Origin: an uncultured Faecalibacterium sp.
GTDB taxonomy: Bacteria; Bacillota; Clostridia; Oscillospirales; Ruminococcaceae
Direction: 5' to 3'
Assembly (NCBI GenBank): GCA_934561555.1
Contig: CAKTGQ010000014.1
Location: forward strand, 1-64,000
Length of the DNA stretch: 64,000 nt
Shown: positions 49,940 through 58,407 of the stretch, piece by piece
Numbering within the stretch: the first letter of the stretch is position 1
Layout of the letters: each line of letters starts with the position of its first letter
Position numbers and translations under genes: made by a program
Notes under the pieces: generated by a model
What the model saw: the letters and a program-made list of their open reading frames with translations, nothing else
Database searches by the model: none
What the model was told of the DNA's origin: nothing

Positions 49940-51414
49940 GAAAGCGTTCCCTCCTTTTCTTCTGTTTGCGGGAGCTCAAACCGCACCACAGTACCGCAGC
50001 CTGCGCGGCTGTATATCTGCATTTTGCCGCCCGGATACAGCATCCCGATACGGCGGGAAATGTTTCCAAGACCAATGCTGCGTCCGGTCTGCTCGCTCTG
50101 AGCAAGTTTTGCTTGTACAGCGTCCAGTTCCTCTGCGGTCATCCCCTTGCCGTTGTCCGCGACCGTGAGCACCAGCACACTGTCCTGCATCCATGCCCGC
50201 AGCAGGATGCGTCCGCCTTCCTCGCGGGACTTGAGCCCGTGCGAGTAAGCGTTTTCCACCACCGGCTGCAGCATAAAGGACGGCACCAGAACCGCCGCAG
50301 GCTGCACTTGAATGCTTTTTTCTACGGTAATGCGTTCGTCAAACCGCATCTGCTGTAAATAAATGTAGTCCTCCAGTCCGTCCAGCTCCTCCTCCAGTGT
50401 GATCTGCTGGCGCTTAGTGCGCAGGTTGTGCCGGAACAGGCTGCCCAGATGCACGATCATCTGGTCGGTGGTGGCAGCATCCTCCAGCCGCGCCATGCAG
50501 GAGATCATGTTCAGGGTGTTGAACAGAAAATGCGGGTTCACCTGACTTTTGAGTACCTCCAGCCGGGTGTGCTCCAGATCTTTTTCCAGTGCAAGGTTCC
50601 GCACCTCTTCCCGGTGCAAAGCCTGCTGGGTGGTCAGCTGCTGCGCCATGGCGTGCTTCATCTGGTTGAAGGTGCCCGTCAGCCGCCCCACCTCGTCGCT
50701 GCTTTTCACCGGTAGGTCCGGTCTGGAAAAATCGCCCTCGGCAATGCTGCGGGAAGCCTGCGCCAACCGCAGCAGCGGACGCACCACCGCGCGGCTCAGC
50801 ACCCGGATGAGCAGCAGCATCAGCACAGCCGCCGTCAGGAACAGCCCCAGATACAGCCACGGCAGATGCCGGAGGTGGGCCGCCGTGCTGCTGTAAAGGG
50901 TGTTTTCCTGTTCCAGTGTAGCCTGCGTCAGCCGCAGCGCATACTCGGCAAGGTAGTCTTGCAGCGCCATCACATGGTACATCTGTTCAATATAGGTATC
51001 TGCCGAGGGCGAAAGCTGCAAAAAGGCATCCCGCTCCTGCCGGTAGCCCGCGTACCCCTGCAAAAGGTTCCATGTGCGGGCATAGCGCTCCTCGCCGATG
51101 CGGGCATAATCGAAGGGCAGGGCCGCAAGGCTCTGCTCGGCAGCAACGCAGGCGGCGGTATAGGCCTGCTCCGTTTCAGAAGTAGGCTGACGCACATAGC
51201 GTGCAAAGGCCTGTGTTTCGTCCTTGAGGGCGCTCTGCACCGTGTAGCAGAGGGCGTTGTCGGCCAGCAGCGTATCAAAGGAGCGCACCGTCCACTGTCC
51301 CGCCATGGTAGCGATGCCGGTGGAAAGCATGGTGACCAGCAAGATCGCGGCAAGCCATGCCGTGACCTTGCGGCGCAGGGAGATACCGCCCCGCGCGGTT
51401 TTGTTCCGTGCCAT
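49936..51414 (-). CDS. Sensor histidine kinase (YesM/LytS type)
   Basis: A 492-aa membrane sensor. A first span at about 19-40, an extracellular helical sensor of about 150 residues, a second span at about 185-207, a HAMP domain (PLLRLAQASRSIAEGDFSRP) and the His_kinase domain with phospho-His in QVNPHFLFNTLNMI, then the ATPase with N box VVENAYSHGLKS and G box VADNGKGM. The start at 51414 has GGAGGG; longer frames upstream are AT-rich. It partners the response regulator that follows. The extracellular part has no named ligand domain I can identify. Confidence 0.92.
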   Translation of the reverse strand: MARNKTARGGISLRRKVTAWLAAILLVTMLSTGIATMAGQWTVRSFDTLLADNALCYTVQSALKDETQAFARYVRQPTSETEQAYTAACVAAEQSLAALPFDYARIGEERYARTWNLLQGYAGYRQERDAFLQLSPSADTYIEQMYHVMALQDYLAEYALRLTQATLEQENTLYSSTAAHLRHLPWLYLGLFLTAAVLMLLLIRVLSRAVVRPLLRLAQASRSIAEGDFSRPDLPVKSSDEVGRLTGTFNQMKHAMAQQLTTQQALHREEVRNLALEKDLEHTRLEVLKSQVNPHFLFNTLNMISCMARLEDAATTDQMIVHLGSLFRHNLRTKRQQITLEEELDGLEDYIYLQQMRFDERITVEKSIQVQPAAVLVPSFMLQPVVENAYSHGLKSREEGGRILLRAWMQDSVLVLTVADNGKGMTAEELDAVQAKLAQSEQTGRSIGLGNISRRIGMLYPGGKMQIYSRAGCGTVVRFELPQTEEKEGTLS

Positions 51415-51518
51415 ACGCTTTCCCTCCTGCTCTTGCAGCACCCGGCCTTTTAGCGCAATTTTTCCAAAATCTGAATGGCCTGCCTGCACATAAAAATACA
51501 GGCTGGCGAACAATTATA

Positions 51519-51547
51519 AGTATAATAATTTCCCGGAAAAAGTGCAA
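51519..51547 (-). promoter_or_regulatory. Promoter of the two-component operon
   Basis: On the minus strand TTGCAC (51542-51547), 17 bases, TATACT (51519-51524). Confidence 0.7.
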
Positions 51548-51591
51548 CTGCAAAACCAACCGATTTGGATAGAGTGATTTAATCTAAAGTG

Positions 51592-51644
51592 AAAAATCAC
51601 CCCCGGCCAAAGACGCCGTCAACGTCCCAAGCCGGGGGTGATTG
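51592..51644. terminator. Terminator after the glycosyltransferase at 51659
   Basis: AATCACCCCCGGC pairs with GCCGGGGGTGATT; on the minus strand it is followed by TTTTT. Confidence 0.82.
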
Positions 51645-51658
51645 TGGTTTTATGGAAA

Positions 51659-52660
51659 TCATTTTAAGTCAAACTTTACGACTACCAGTCGATACCACAG
51701 GTAGGGCACCATGTTCCAGATCATCCACAGCTCCATCAGGATATAGTTAGGCAGATCTTTCAGGCGGAAGGGACGCTTGCCCAGCTTGCCCGCTTTGAGC
51801 AGGGCAAAGGCCTCGTGCATGCCCTTGTCCCAAGCCTCGCCAAAGCCCTGCTTGTGGAACTTGTAGCACTTGAGCAGGTAGCCCAGCGCCAGCGGGATAA
51901 AGTTGAGCACCAGCATCAGCAGCGGCTCGTTTTTGAGCGGCAGCAGAATGCTGTTGCGGCCGCTCTGCTGGCTTTTAAAGGCGTTGTAGCGCACAGCGCC
52001 GGTACTGGCACCGCAGATATGGTAGCACTTGGCGGCGGGACAGAGCACGTTTTTGTAGCCGGCGTTGTTGGCGCGCCAGCTCAGGTCTACGTCCTCAAAG
52101 TAGGCAAAAAAGTGCTCGTCAAAGCCGCCGATCTCGTCCAGAATGCTTTTGCGGTACAGCGCTGCGCCGCCGCAGGCCGAGAAAATGCGCTTTTGCTTGG
52201 TGTAGCGGCTGACGCGGCGGCCATCGCCAGTCTTGCAGGCAAAGCCCATCCATGTTACATAGTCCCCGGCATCATCGGCAAGCTCCCGCTCAAAATGCCG
52301 GATCATCAGGCTTTGCACCGCAAAGATCTTGGGGTCGGCATCGGCGGTGCGCAAAAGCTCGGCCAGCCACTGCGGCTCGGCAAAGGCGTCGTTGTTGAAC
52401 AGCACCACATAGTTGCTCTGCGCCCGGGCAATGCCCTGATTGACCGCGTAGGAAAAGCCGGTGTTGCGTCCGTTTTCGATCAGGGTAAAGTTGGGACGGG
52501 TGCAGTAGCTGCGCGCCTGCGCCAGACTTTCGTCGGTGGAGCCGTTGTCCACCACGATCAGGTCAAAATCCTGCTCGGTCTGGGCGTAGATGGACTCGAT
52601 AGAGTCCTTCAGCCAGCCCTTGCCGTTGATGTTTGGGATAATGATGGTCGCTTTTATCAT
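51659..52660 (-). CDS. Family 2 glycosyltransferase (rhamnosyltransferase-like)
   Basis: A 333-aa cytoplasmic or membrane-associated GT2 enzyme. ATIIIPNINGKGWLKDSIES opens the fold, VVDNGSTDESL binds the nucleotide sugar, VVLFNNDAFAEPQW holds the acidic metal site and DEHFFAYFEDVDLSWRANNA is the acceptor/catalytic region typical of the rhamnosyltransferase subgroup. The start at 52660 has AGGAG nine bases upstream. Monocistronic between its own promoter and terminator. It probably adds a sugar to a cell-wall polysaccharide. Confidence 0.88.
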   Translation of the reverse strand: MIKATIIIPNINGKGWLKDSIESIYAQTEQDFDLIVVDNGSTDESLAQARSYCTRPNFTLIENGRNTGFSYAVNQGIARAQSNYVVLFNNDAFAEPQWLAELLRTADADPKIFAVQSLMIRHFERELADDAGDYVTWMGFACKTGDGRRVSRYTKQKRIFSACGGAALYRKSILDEIGGFDEHFFAYFEDVDLSWRANNAGYKNVLCPAAKCYHICGASTGAVRYNAFKSQQSGRNSILLPLKNEPLLMLVLNFIPLALGYLLKCYKFHKQGFGEAWDKGMHEAFALLKAGKLGKRPFRLKDLPNYILMELWMIWNMVPYLWYRLVVVKFDLK

Positions 52661-52694
52661 AAAAGTTACTCCTGTTTTCGTCAATTACAGAGAG

Positions 52695-52722
52695 AGTATA
52701 TCATATTATCGCAAAAATGCAA
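52695..52722 (-). promoter_or_regulatory. Promoter of the glycosyltransferase at 51659
   Basis: On the minus strand TTGCAT (52717-52722), 16 bases, TATACT (52695-52700). Confidence 0.65.
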
Positions 52723-52807
52723 ACCTCTCGGATAACGCCTGCCCTCGTTTGCAAGGCAATGCCCGGGGAGCTGTGACAGAATTGACTAAAAAAATTGTAT
52801 GAACCCC

Positions 52808-52835
52808 TTGACACAATCTGAAAAATGAGTATTAT
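52808..52835 (+). promoter_or_regulatory. Promoter of the GntR/ABC operon
   Basis: TTGACA (52808-52813), 16 bases, TATTAT (52830-52835). The sequence between the -10 and the start, GTATTAGGCACTTAACAC, is a possible regulator site. Confidence 0.7.
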
Positions 52836-52882
52836 TGTATTAGGCACTTAACACAGAAACACAAAATGCAGGGAGGGCTACG

Positions 52883-53260
52883 ATGAGTGAACAATTTGAT
52901 TCCAGCCGTCCGATCTATGCGCAGCTGGTAGAGCGGTTGAAGGCGAAGATCCTTGCGGGGACATACCCGCCCGGAGGACATCTTGACTCGGTGCGGGATA
53001 TGGCCGCAGCCGCAGGGGTGAACCCGAATACCATGCAGCGTGCGCTGGCACAGCTGGAAACGGAGGGGCTTGTCCGGACCGAACGGACGGCGGGCCGCTA
53101 TGTGACGGAGGATACCATGTTGATCGAACAATTGCGTACCGCGACCGCGGAAAAGTTCGCGGAAGAATTTCTGGAAAAGATGCGGGGCATCGGGTACAGC
53201 CCGGCGCAGGTCGCCGAATTGCTGGCCCGTCAGACGAAAGGAGAACCGAATCATGAGTGA
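52883..53260 (+). CDS. GntR-family regulator, YtrA subfamily
   Basis: A 125-aa regulator with an N-terminal winged helix (PIYAQLVERLKAKILAGTYP, then LDSVRDMAAAAGVNPNTMQRAL) and only a short C-terminal dimer part, which is the YtrA build. Such regulators repress the ABC genes that follow and answer to cell-envelope stress or antibiotics in relatives. It overlaps the ATPase gene by 8 bases. RBS GGGAGGG. Confidence 0.9.
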   Translation: MSEQFDSSRPIYAQLVERLKAKILAGTYPPGGHLDSVRDMAAAAGVNPNTMQRALAQLETEGLVRTERTAGRYVTEDTMLIEQLRTATAEKFAEEFLEKMRGIGYSPAQVAELLARQTKGEPNHE

Positions 53261-53951
53261 ACTTCTGACCTGTGAAGGGCTGACAAAACACTACGGCGCA
53301 AAAACCGCGCTGGACGGTGTGGATCTGCACATCGGCTTTGGGAAGATCGTTGGCCTGCTGGGGCCGAACGGCAGCGGCAAGACCACCCTGATCAAACTGG
53401 CAAACGGTCTGCTGCAGCCTAACAGCGGCAGCATCCGGATCGCCGGGATGAAGCCCGGCGTGGAGAGCAAGGCGATCGTATCCTACCTGCCCGATGCCGA
53501 CTGGCTTCCCGGCTGGATGCGGGTAGAGCAGCTGGTGAAGATGTTTGGGGACTTCTATAAGGACTTCGATCCGGCCCGGGCGAATGAGATGCTGGCAAAT
53601 CTGGAACTTTCCCCCAAAGACGTCCTCAAGACCCTTTCCAAGGGCAACCGGGAAAAGGTGCAGCTCATCCTTGCCATGAGCCGGAATGCCCGGCTCTATC
53701 TGCTGGATGAACCCATCGGCGGCGTGGACCCGGCGGCACGGGATTATATCCTGCACACCATCCTGTCCAATTACAGCAAGGACGCGACCGTCCTCATCTC
53801 GACCCACCTGATCGAGGATATCGAGCTGGTGCTGGATGAGGCCATCTTCCTGAAAGAGGGAACGGTCTTTGCTCACCGCAGTGTGGATGAGATCCGTGAG
53901 AATGAGGGAATGAGCGTGGACGCATATTTCCGGGAGGTATTCAAATGCTGA
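53253..53951 (+). CDS. ABC transporter ATP-binding protein
   Basis: A 232-aa ATPase. Walker A is LGPNGSGKTTL, Walker B LYLLDEPIGGVDP and the switch His in LISTHLIED. The usual LSGGQ signature is changed to LSKGNREK, a feature of the YtrB/BcrA-like export group. It works with the membrane protein that follows, probably in export or envelope protection. The overlap at both ends shows a tight three-gene operon. Confidence 0.9.
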   Translation: MSELLTCEGLTKHYGAKTALDGVDLHIGFGKIVGLLGPNGSGKTTLIKLANGLLQPNSGSIRIAGMKPGVESKAIVSYLPDADWLPGWMRVEQLVKMFGDFYKDFDPARANEMLANLELSPKDVLKTLSKGNREKVQLILAMSRNARLYLLDEPIGGVDPAARDYILHTILSNYSKDATVLISTHLIEDIELVLDEAIFLKEGTVFAHRSVDEIRENEGMSVDAYFREVFKC

Positions 53952-54763
53952 AAAATCTGTTGAAGTATGAATTCCGGGCGACCGGACGGACCTATGGCGG
54001 CCTGTATCTGGTCTGGCTGCTGGTTGCGCTGGCAATGGGGATCTCGATGCGGGACGAAGTCTGGGACAATGGCAGCAGCCAGATCTGGGCATACCTGATG
54101 TTTGCCTACTTTGCCATCGGGGTTGCCATCGGAGTGGTCTGTATTGTGACGATCATCCAGCGGTTCACCAAAAATCTGTTGGGGCGGGAGGGCTATCTCA
54201 TGCACACCCTTCCGGTCCATCCAGAGCAGCTGGTTGCGTCCAAACTCATTTCCAGCATGGTCTGGGTGATCTGCAGCGGAGTGGTCGGGATCCTGTCCGT
54301 CCTTCTGATGCTGGTCGGCCTGAGCGCCTTCGAGGATTCCAAAACGGTCATCAATGGGGAGACGATCACGACGGGCTGGGGCGATGTCCTGAAATTCAGC
54401 TGGAAGGCGATCCAGAGCATCGGCGGTGAATTCTGGAGCGAGCTGGTGTGGATCATCGTCCTTGGTCTGGCGGGCGTTGCAGTCCTCATCCTCTGTATCT
54501 ACGCCGCCTGCATGATCGGGCATCAGTTCAGGAACCATTCCACGATTGCCAGCATTCTGGCCTTCTTCCTGTTGCAGCTGATTCAGGGCAAACTGGATGC
54601 AGGCGGCGGGATCCGGGTGATCGTTGGCTCTGTGGCAGCGATGCCGATGGCTTATTCCGCCAGCGGCAATCCCTGGCTCGTCCTTCTTGTAACGATTCTG
54701 ATCGGCGCAGTCTATTTTGTCCTTACCAGCTGGCTGATGAAAAATAAGCTGGATCTGGAATAA
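53945..54763 (+). CDS. ABC-2-type membrane protein
   Basis: A 272-aa membrane protein with about six spans, partner of the ATPase it overlaps by 7 bases. The opening NLLKYEFRATGRTYGGLYLV and LGREGYLMHTLPVHPEQLVASKLIS are typical of ABC-2 permeases from GntR-controlled operons. The substrate cannot be read. The operon as a whole resembles ytrAB-type units. Confidence 0.82.
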   Translation: MLKNLLKYEFRATGRTYGGLYLVWLLVALAMGISMRDEVWDNGSSQIWAYLMFAYFAIGVAIGVVCIVTIIQRFTKNLLGREGYLMHTLPVHPEQLVASKLISSMVWVICSGVVGILSVLLMLVGLSAFEDSKTVINGETITTGWGDVLKFSWKAIQSIGGEFWSELVWIIVLGLAGVAVLILCIYAACMIGHQFRNHSTIASILAFFLLQLIQGKLDAGGGIRVIVGSVAAMPMAYSASGNPWLVLLVTILIGAVYFVLTSWLMKNKLDLE

Positions 54764-54774
54764 GCATAAAAACC

Positions 54775-54820
54775 AAACCCCGGCCGTTGCAGATGAAACA
54801 TACTGCAAAGGCCGGGGTTT
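54775..54820 (-). terminator. Terminator between convergent genes
   Basis: AAACCCCGGCC pairs with GGCCGGGGTTT; on the minus strand TTTGGTTTTTA follows, so it ends the DUF4358 gene and probably the ABC operon from the other side. Confidence 0.75.
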
Positions 54821-54831
54821 ATGCGGGAAAA

Positions 54832-55389
54832 TTATTTTGCGAGAGCCTTTTCAATGTTCGCCAGAATGGTGTCGTGATCCTCGGCGCAGACCAGAACCAC
54901 TTCGCCGGTGGGGGCTACGGTGACGGTAGCGGCCTTGGCAACAAGGTACTGATCCTCCAGATAGTGCTCCATGGACTGCTGCTCGCTGGAAACATAGGCT
55001 TCCAGTGCGGCCTTTACCTCATCGGTCTTGCCCTCGGCAGGCTTCACGATGGCAACGGCGTAGCTGCGCACCATCATGCTGGAAATGCTGGCGGCAAAGG
55101 CGGTGTACTGGCCGTCCTCCAGGTTCAGCAGGGGCATCAGAATGTCCCGGATCTCCTCGTTCAGCTGGTCAGCCTTATACTCGGCACTGTAACCGTCAAT
55201 GGCGGTAAACTTGCCGTCCTCGCCCTTGGTAAAGATCATATCGTACTCGTTGTCCTCGTCGCTGCGGGCGTCGTGGATGATCTGGGAGTAGTTCTTGGGA
55301 GTGGAGCTGTCGGCCTTGCTGCCGCCGGAGCAGCCCACCAGAGTAAACAGGGTCAGCCCTGCCAGCAGGGCGGCGATGAATTTTTTCAT
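54832..55389 (-). CDS. DUF4358 lipoprotein
   Basis: A 185-aa lipoprotein with signal MKKFIAALLAGLTLFTLVGC. The mature part, with YSQIIHDARSDEDNEY, ISSMMVRSYAVAIVKPAEGK and VKAALEAYVSSEQQSMEHYL, fits the DUF4358 family of clostridial surface lipoproteins, whose role is unknown; relatives occur near sporulation or cell-surface genes. The start at 55389 follows AAGGAA. The longer frame upstream is not plausible. Single gene, between an Lrp-type regulator and a terminator. Confidence 0.8.
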   Translation of the reverse strand: MKKFIAALLAGLTLFTLVGCSGGSKADSSTPKNYSQIIHDARSDEDNEYDMIFTKGEDGKFTAIDGYSAEYKADQLNEEIRDILMPLLNLEDGQYTAFAASISSMMVRSYAVAIVKPAEGKTDEVKAALEAYVSSEQQSMEHYLEDQYLVAKAATVTVAPTGEVVLVCAEDHDTILANIEKALAK

Positions 55390-55546
55390 AGTATTGCATT
55401 TCCTTTCATAGTGCTGTGTGTGGAAGGCGCAGCCGGGCGCGCACGTTACAGGTAGTGTGTGCCGGTTTTGGGCTGCTATTCTGGATACGAACCACCGCAC
55501 CGCAAAATTGCAGGGAAAAAGTAACAGTTTTATGAACGACACCCGC

Positions 55547-55987
55547 TTACAGCATTAAAGCGTCCAGATCGCCATGGTTCACCGGGGTGGACAGGATGAT
55601 CTGGGTGCTGGTGGTGCCCAGCTTCTGGAACTGCAAAATCAGATGCTCCAGCTGTGCCATGCTGCCGCAGCTGACCTTGACCAGAAAAGTATACGCACCG
55701 GTAACGTGGTAGCACTGCAGCACCTCGCGGCTGTTCTGCAGCAACTCCAGAAAAGCATCCTGCTTGGAGGGGGCCACCGAAAGGCTGATGAGTGCATCCA
55801 CATACATCCGGTCTGCTGGACGGTTCAGCGTGACGGTATAGCCGCTGATGATGCCGTCTGTTTCCAGCTTATGGATGCGACTGGAGACTGCCGGACTGGT
55901 AAGCGACACCTGCTCCGCAATTTCTTTGACGGGCATCCGTGCATTTTTGGCCAGAAGGGTGAGGATTTTGCGGTCAAGATCGTCCAT
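55547..55987 (-). CDS. Lrp/AsnC-family regulator
   Basis: A 146-aa regulator with an N-terminal helix-turn-helix (DDLDRKILTLLAKNARMPVK, then QVSLTSPAVSSRIHKLETDG) and a C-terminal ligand-sensing RAM domain (CYHVTGAYTFLVKVSCGSM). These respond to amino acids and control their metabolism. The start at 55987 has AAGGAGG. Its targets are not shown here; no amino-acid gene is directly divergent. The AT-rich region upstream (55990-56160) may hold its own binding sites. Confidence 0.92.
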   Translation of the reverse strand: MDDLDRKILTLLAKNARMPVKEIAEQVSLTSPAVSSRIHKLETDGIISGYTVTLNRPADRMYVDALISLSVAPSKQDAFLELLQNSREVLQCYHVTGAYTFLVKVSCGSMAQLEHLILQFQKLGTTSTQIILSTPVNHGDLDALML

Positions 55988-56166
55988 AAGAAGAGCCTCC
56001 TTCAAAAATATGTTGGATTGTATAAAATTTTCTGAAAGTAAAGTTTTTATGTTGTGCAAACCCACAGAAATGGAATAAAATTTCGTTTCTGAAATTCTAT
56101 GTTAATTATATAAAGTTTTTGCAAAAAAGTAAAGTATTATTTTAAAGCAAAATCCGAAAATCTTGT

Positions 56167-56194
56167 TTGACAAGAAAAGAAAAACAGGTATAAT
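56167..56194 (+). promoter_or_regulatory. Promoter of the small RNA at 56201
   Basis: TTGACA (56167-56172), 16 bases, TATAAT (56189-56194): both boxes are perfect consensus. Confidence 0.8.
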
Positions 56195-56200
56195 ACATCA

Positions 56201-56312
56201 TGCAAGGCAGCGCAATGCACAAAAGCCTGCCCATGATATTGAGATTCACCACTTTATATACTTTCCCACCCCTCTATACACAAAAACCCGCTGCCAGGCG
56301 GGTTTTTGTGTT
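56201..56312 (+). ncRNA. Candidate small RNA of about 110 bases
   Basis: A perfect consensus promoter and a terminator (56278-56312) enclose about 110 bases without a ribosome site or start for a protein. The 5' part folds as CATGCAAGGCAG..CTGCCCATG, and the middle is pyrimidine-rich and unpaired (about 56250-56277), which could pair with mRNA. It lies between the Lrp-type regulator and hflX, both on the other strand. I do not recognise the family. Confidence 0.6.
56278..56312 (+). terminator. Terminator of the small RNA
   Basis: ACACAAAAACCCG pairs with CGGGTTTTTGTGT around a short loop; T-rich sequence follows. Confidence 0.85.
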
Positions 56313-56333
56313 TGTTGGGGCTTTTTTCTTTTT

Positions 56334-56377
56334 GTAAAAAAGCAGTTTCGAAACGCCCGCAGGCGTTTCGAAACTGC
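56334..56377 (-). terminator. Terminator of the hflX operon
   Basis: GCAGTTTCGAAACGCC pairs perfectly with its complement around a 4-base loop; on the minus strand TTTTTT follows. Confidence 0.88.
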
Positions 56378-56387
56378 AAATAAAAAT

Positions 56388-57653
56388 TTAAACCAGATAG
56401 CCCTCAAAGCAGTGCAGGTCCTCGGTCTTGACGATGCCCTCCAGATACAGCCCGTCCTCCCGGTATTCTTCCGCCTGTACGCTGCCGCGCTCCCGCATGG
56501 GGGCAGCAAGCCCCAGCTTGTCGTAGGGCAGCAGCACCCGGATGGTGTGCACTCGGTCGCTGAGCACCTCGTCCAGCTTTTGCAGCAGCTTGTCCAGCCC
56601 GTAGCCGGTCTTGGCGCTGGTCAGCAGGATGTCGGGGTCAAAGCTCAGGGTGTTGGGCTTGTCGCACTTGTTGTACACGGTCAGGCGGGGAATGTCGGCA
56701 CAGTCCAGCCCGTCCAGTACCTCATCGGTGACGGAAAGCTGTTCCTCGCGCTGCTCGTCCCCGGCATCTGCCACCCGGATGATCACATCCGACCATGCGG
56801 CTTCTTCCAGCGTAGACTTGAACGCCTCCACTAGATTGTGGGGCAGGCGGGACACAAAGCCGACCGTGTCCACCAGCAGCACCGCCATGCCGCTGGGCAG
56901 CACCAGCTTGCGGCTGGTGGGGTCCAGTGTGGCAAACAGCATATCGGCTTCGGCTACGCTGGGGCCGCACAGGGCGTTCATCAGGCTGGATTTGCCCACG
57001 TTGGTGTAGCCCACAAGGCTTACCACCGGCATTCCGGTCTTGGCGCGGGCCTTGCGGCTCTCGCCCCGGCGTTTTTCCATCTCAGCCAGTTTTTCAGCCA
57101 GCGCATCGATGCGGGCGTGCACATGGCGTCGGTCCAGCTCCAGCTTGGTCTCGCCGGCACCGCGGCGGGCACCGCCGCCGCCGCCACCGCCGCCGCCCTG
57201 ACGGCTCAGTGCTTCGCCCATGCCCTGCAGGCGGGGCAGACGGTAGCGCAGCAGTGCCAGCTCGGTTTGCAGCTTGCCCTCGTTGGTCACGGCGCGGCTG
57301 CGGAAAATTTCCAAAATCAGCATGGTGCGGTCGATGACCTCTAAGCCGCCCAGTGCGTTGGAGATGTTGCGGATCTGGCTGCCGGTCAGTTCACCGTCAA
57401 ACACGGCGCACTCCGCGCCCAGCGTCTGGGCGGCAAGGGATGCTTCCTCCAGCTTGCCGCTGCCCAGCACGATGCCGGTCTCCGGGGTCTGGCGTTTCTG
57501 GGTGATCTGCGCCACGGCCTCCATGTGGTTGGCCTCGCACAGGGCAGAAAGCTCTGCCAGGCTGCGCTCGCAGTCCCACAGCCCCTGATCCAGTGCCAGC
57601 AGCACCACCTTTGTGGGAGGGGTCTCGGTCAGAATATCATAAAGCTCGCTCAA
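56388..57653 (-). CDS. hflX: Ribosome-associated GTPase HflX
   Basis: A 421-aa HflX GTPase, which binds the 50S subunit and splits stalled ribosomes under stress. N-terminal domain: SGKLEEASLAAQTLGAECAV and DGELTGSQIRNISNALG, with the linker GETKLELDRRHVHARI. The GTP sites are GYTNVGKSSLMNAL (G1), DTVGFVSRLP (G3) and NKCD (G4). A run of nine glycines before GARRGAGETKLE is longer than common. The start is a TTG at 57653 that overlaps the stop of the upstream gene (TTGA) with AAAGGA six bases before; no ATG is in frame nearby. Confidence 0.93.
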   Translation of the reverse strand: MSELYDILTETPPTKVVLLALDQGLWDCERSLAELSALCEANHMEAVAQITQKRQTPETGIVLGSGKLEEASLAAQTLGAECAVFDGELTGSQIRNISNALGGLEVIDRTMLILEIFRSRAVTNEGKLQTELALLRYRLPRLQGMGEALSRQGGGGGGGGGARRGAGETKLELDRRHVHARIDALAEKLAEMEKRRGESRKARAKTGMPVVSLVGYTNVGKSSLMNALCGPSVAEADMLFATLDPTSRKLVLPSGMAVLLVDTVGFVSRLPHNLVEAFKSTLEEAAWSDVIIRVADAGDEQREEQLSVTDEVLDGLDCADIPRLTVYNKCDKPNTLSFDPDILLTSAKTGYGLDKLLQKLDEVLSDRVHTIRVLLPYDKLGLAAPMRERGSVQAEEYREDGLYLEGIVKTEDLHCFEGYLV

Positions 57654-58258
57654 AGTAAGTCCTTTCTGTTGTCATAGTGCTCTTTTGTCAGCAGATAGCA
57701 CCGGCATTCCACCGGTGTGCCGTCAAATTTGTGGTAAACATCATTGTGGTGGTACACAAAACCGGCCTTTTCCATCACCCGGCCGCTGGCGGGGTTCTGC
57801 ACCGCATGGCAGCAGGTGAGGAAGGCACCGCCCACCTGATGGAACCAGAAATCCACCACGGCTTGCAGGGCTTCGGTGGTAAGGCCCTTGCCCCACCACT
57901 TTTGCCCAATGCAGTAGCCCGGCTCCCAGATGCCGTCGGAAAGATCCAGCCCCGACCATTTGGCCTTTTGCTGCGGCTCGCCCAGCAGGGCGTTGTATAC
58001 GGAGATAGAGCCGAACACCTGCCCGGTGGCCTTTTCCACCATGGCCCACTGGTAATAATCCGGGTTCGGATACAGCTCCGCCCACGCCGAAAGCAGCTCC
58101 CGGGTCTCGGCGGGGCTTTTGTGCGGCTCCCAGCGCAAAAACCGGGTCACAGCCGGGTCGTTTGCCCAGTTTGCGTACATCTGCGGGGCATCCTGCGGCA
58201 GCAGTCGGCGCAGCAGCAGACGGCTGGTCTCCAGTTCAGGTGTGCCGGTATGGCGCAT
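57650..58258 (-). CDS. GNAT-family acetyltransferase (RimJ/RimL-like)
   Basis: A 202-aa GNAT enzyme. LETSRLLLRRLLPQDAPQMY opens the fold as in ribosomal-protein N-acetyltransferases, and GIWEPGYCIGQKWWGKGLTT contains the acetyl-CoA-binding Q/R-x-x-G-x-G/A-type loop; NPASGRVMEKAGF is the conserved last helix. The start at 58258 (MRHTG) has GAGAGGA upstream. It is translationally coupled to hflX, though target and link are unknown. Confidence 0.88.
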   Translation of the reverse strand: MRHTGTPELETSRLLLRRLLPQDAPQMYANWANDPAVTRFLRWEPHKSPAETRELLSAWAELYPNPDYYQWAMVEKATGQVFGSISVYNALLGEPQQKAKWSGLDLSDGIWEPGYCIGQKWWGKGLTTEALQAVVDFWFHQVGGAFLTCCHAVQNPASGRVMEKAGFVYHHNDVYHKFDGTPVECRCYLLTKEHYDNRKDLL

Positions 58259-58341
58259 GCTCCATCCTCTCCCTTTTCTCAAAAGTTATTCCTAAGATAG
58301 CACAAAAACAGCCGCGCCGCAAGCGAAATCAAGAAAAGCGC

Positions 58342-58370
58342 TTGACCGGATGGGTGAACTACGATAAACT
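58342..58370 (+). promoter_or_regulatory. Promoter of the methyltransferase/reductase fusion gene
   Basis: TTGACC (58342-58347), 17 bases, TAAACT (58365-58370). Confidence 0.65.
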
Positions 58371-58407
58371 GAAAGATGAAATCTTTTATAGGGAAGGGAA
58401 AGTACCG

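Noticed and set aside
58162-58407. N-terminal extension of the methyltransferase/reductase fusion
   Set aside because: It overlaps the divergent acetyltransferase gene and the promoter; the methyltransferase domain starts right after the ATG at 58408.
58290-58407. SAM or methionine T-box leader before the methyltransferase/reductase fusion
   Set aside because: The space from promoter to start is under 45 bases and lacks the T-box signature.
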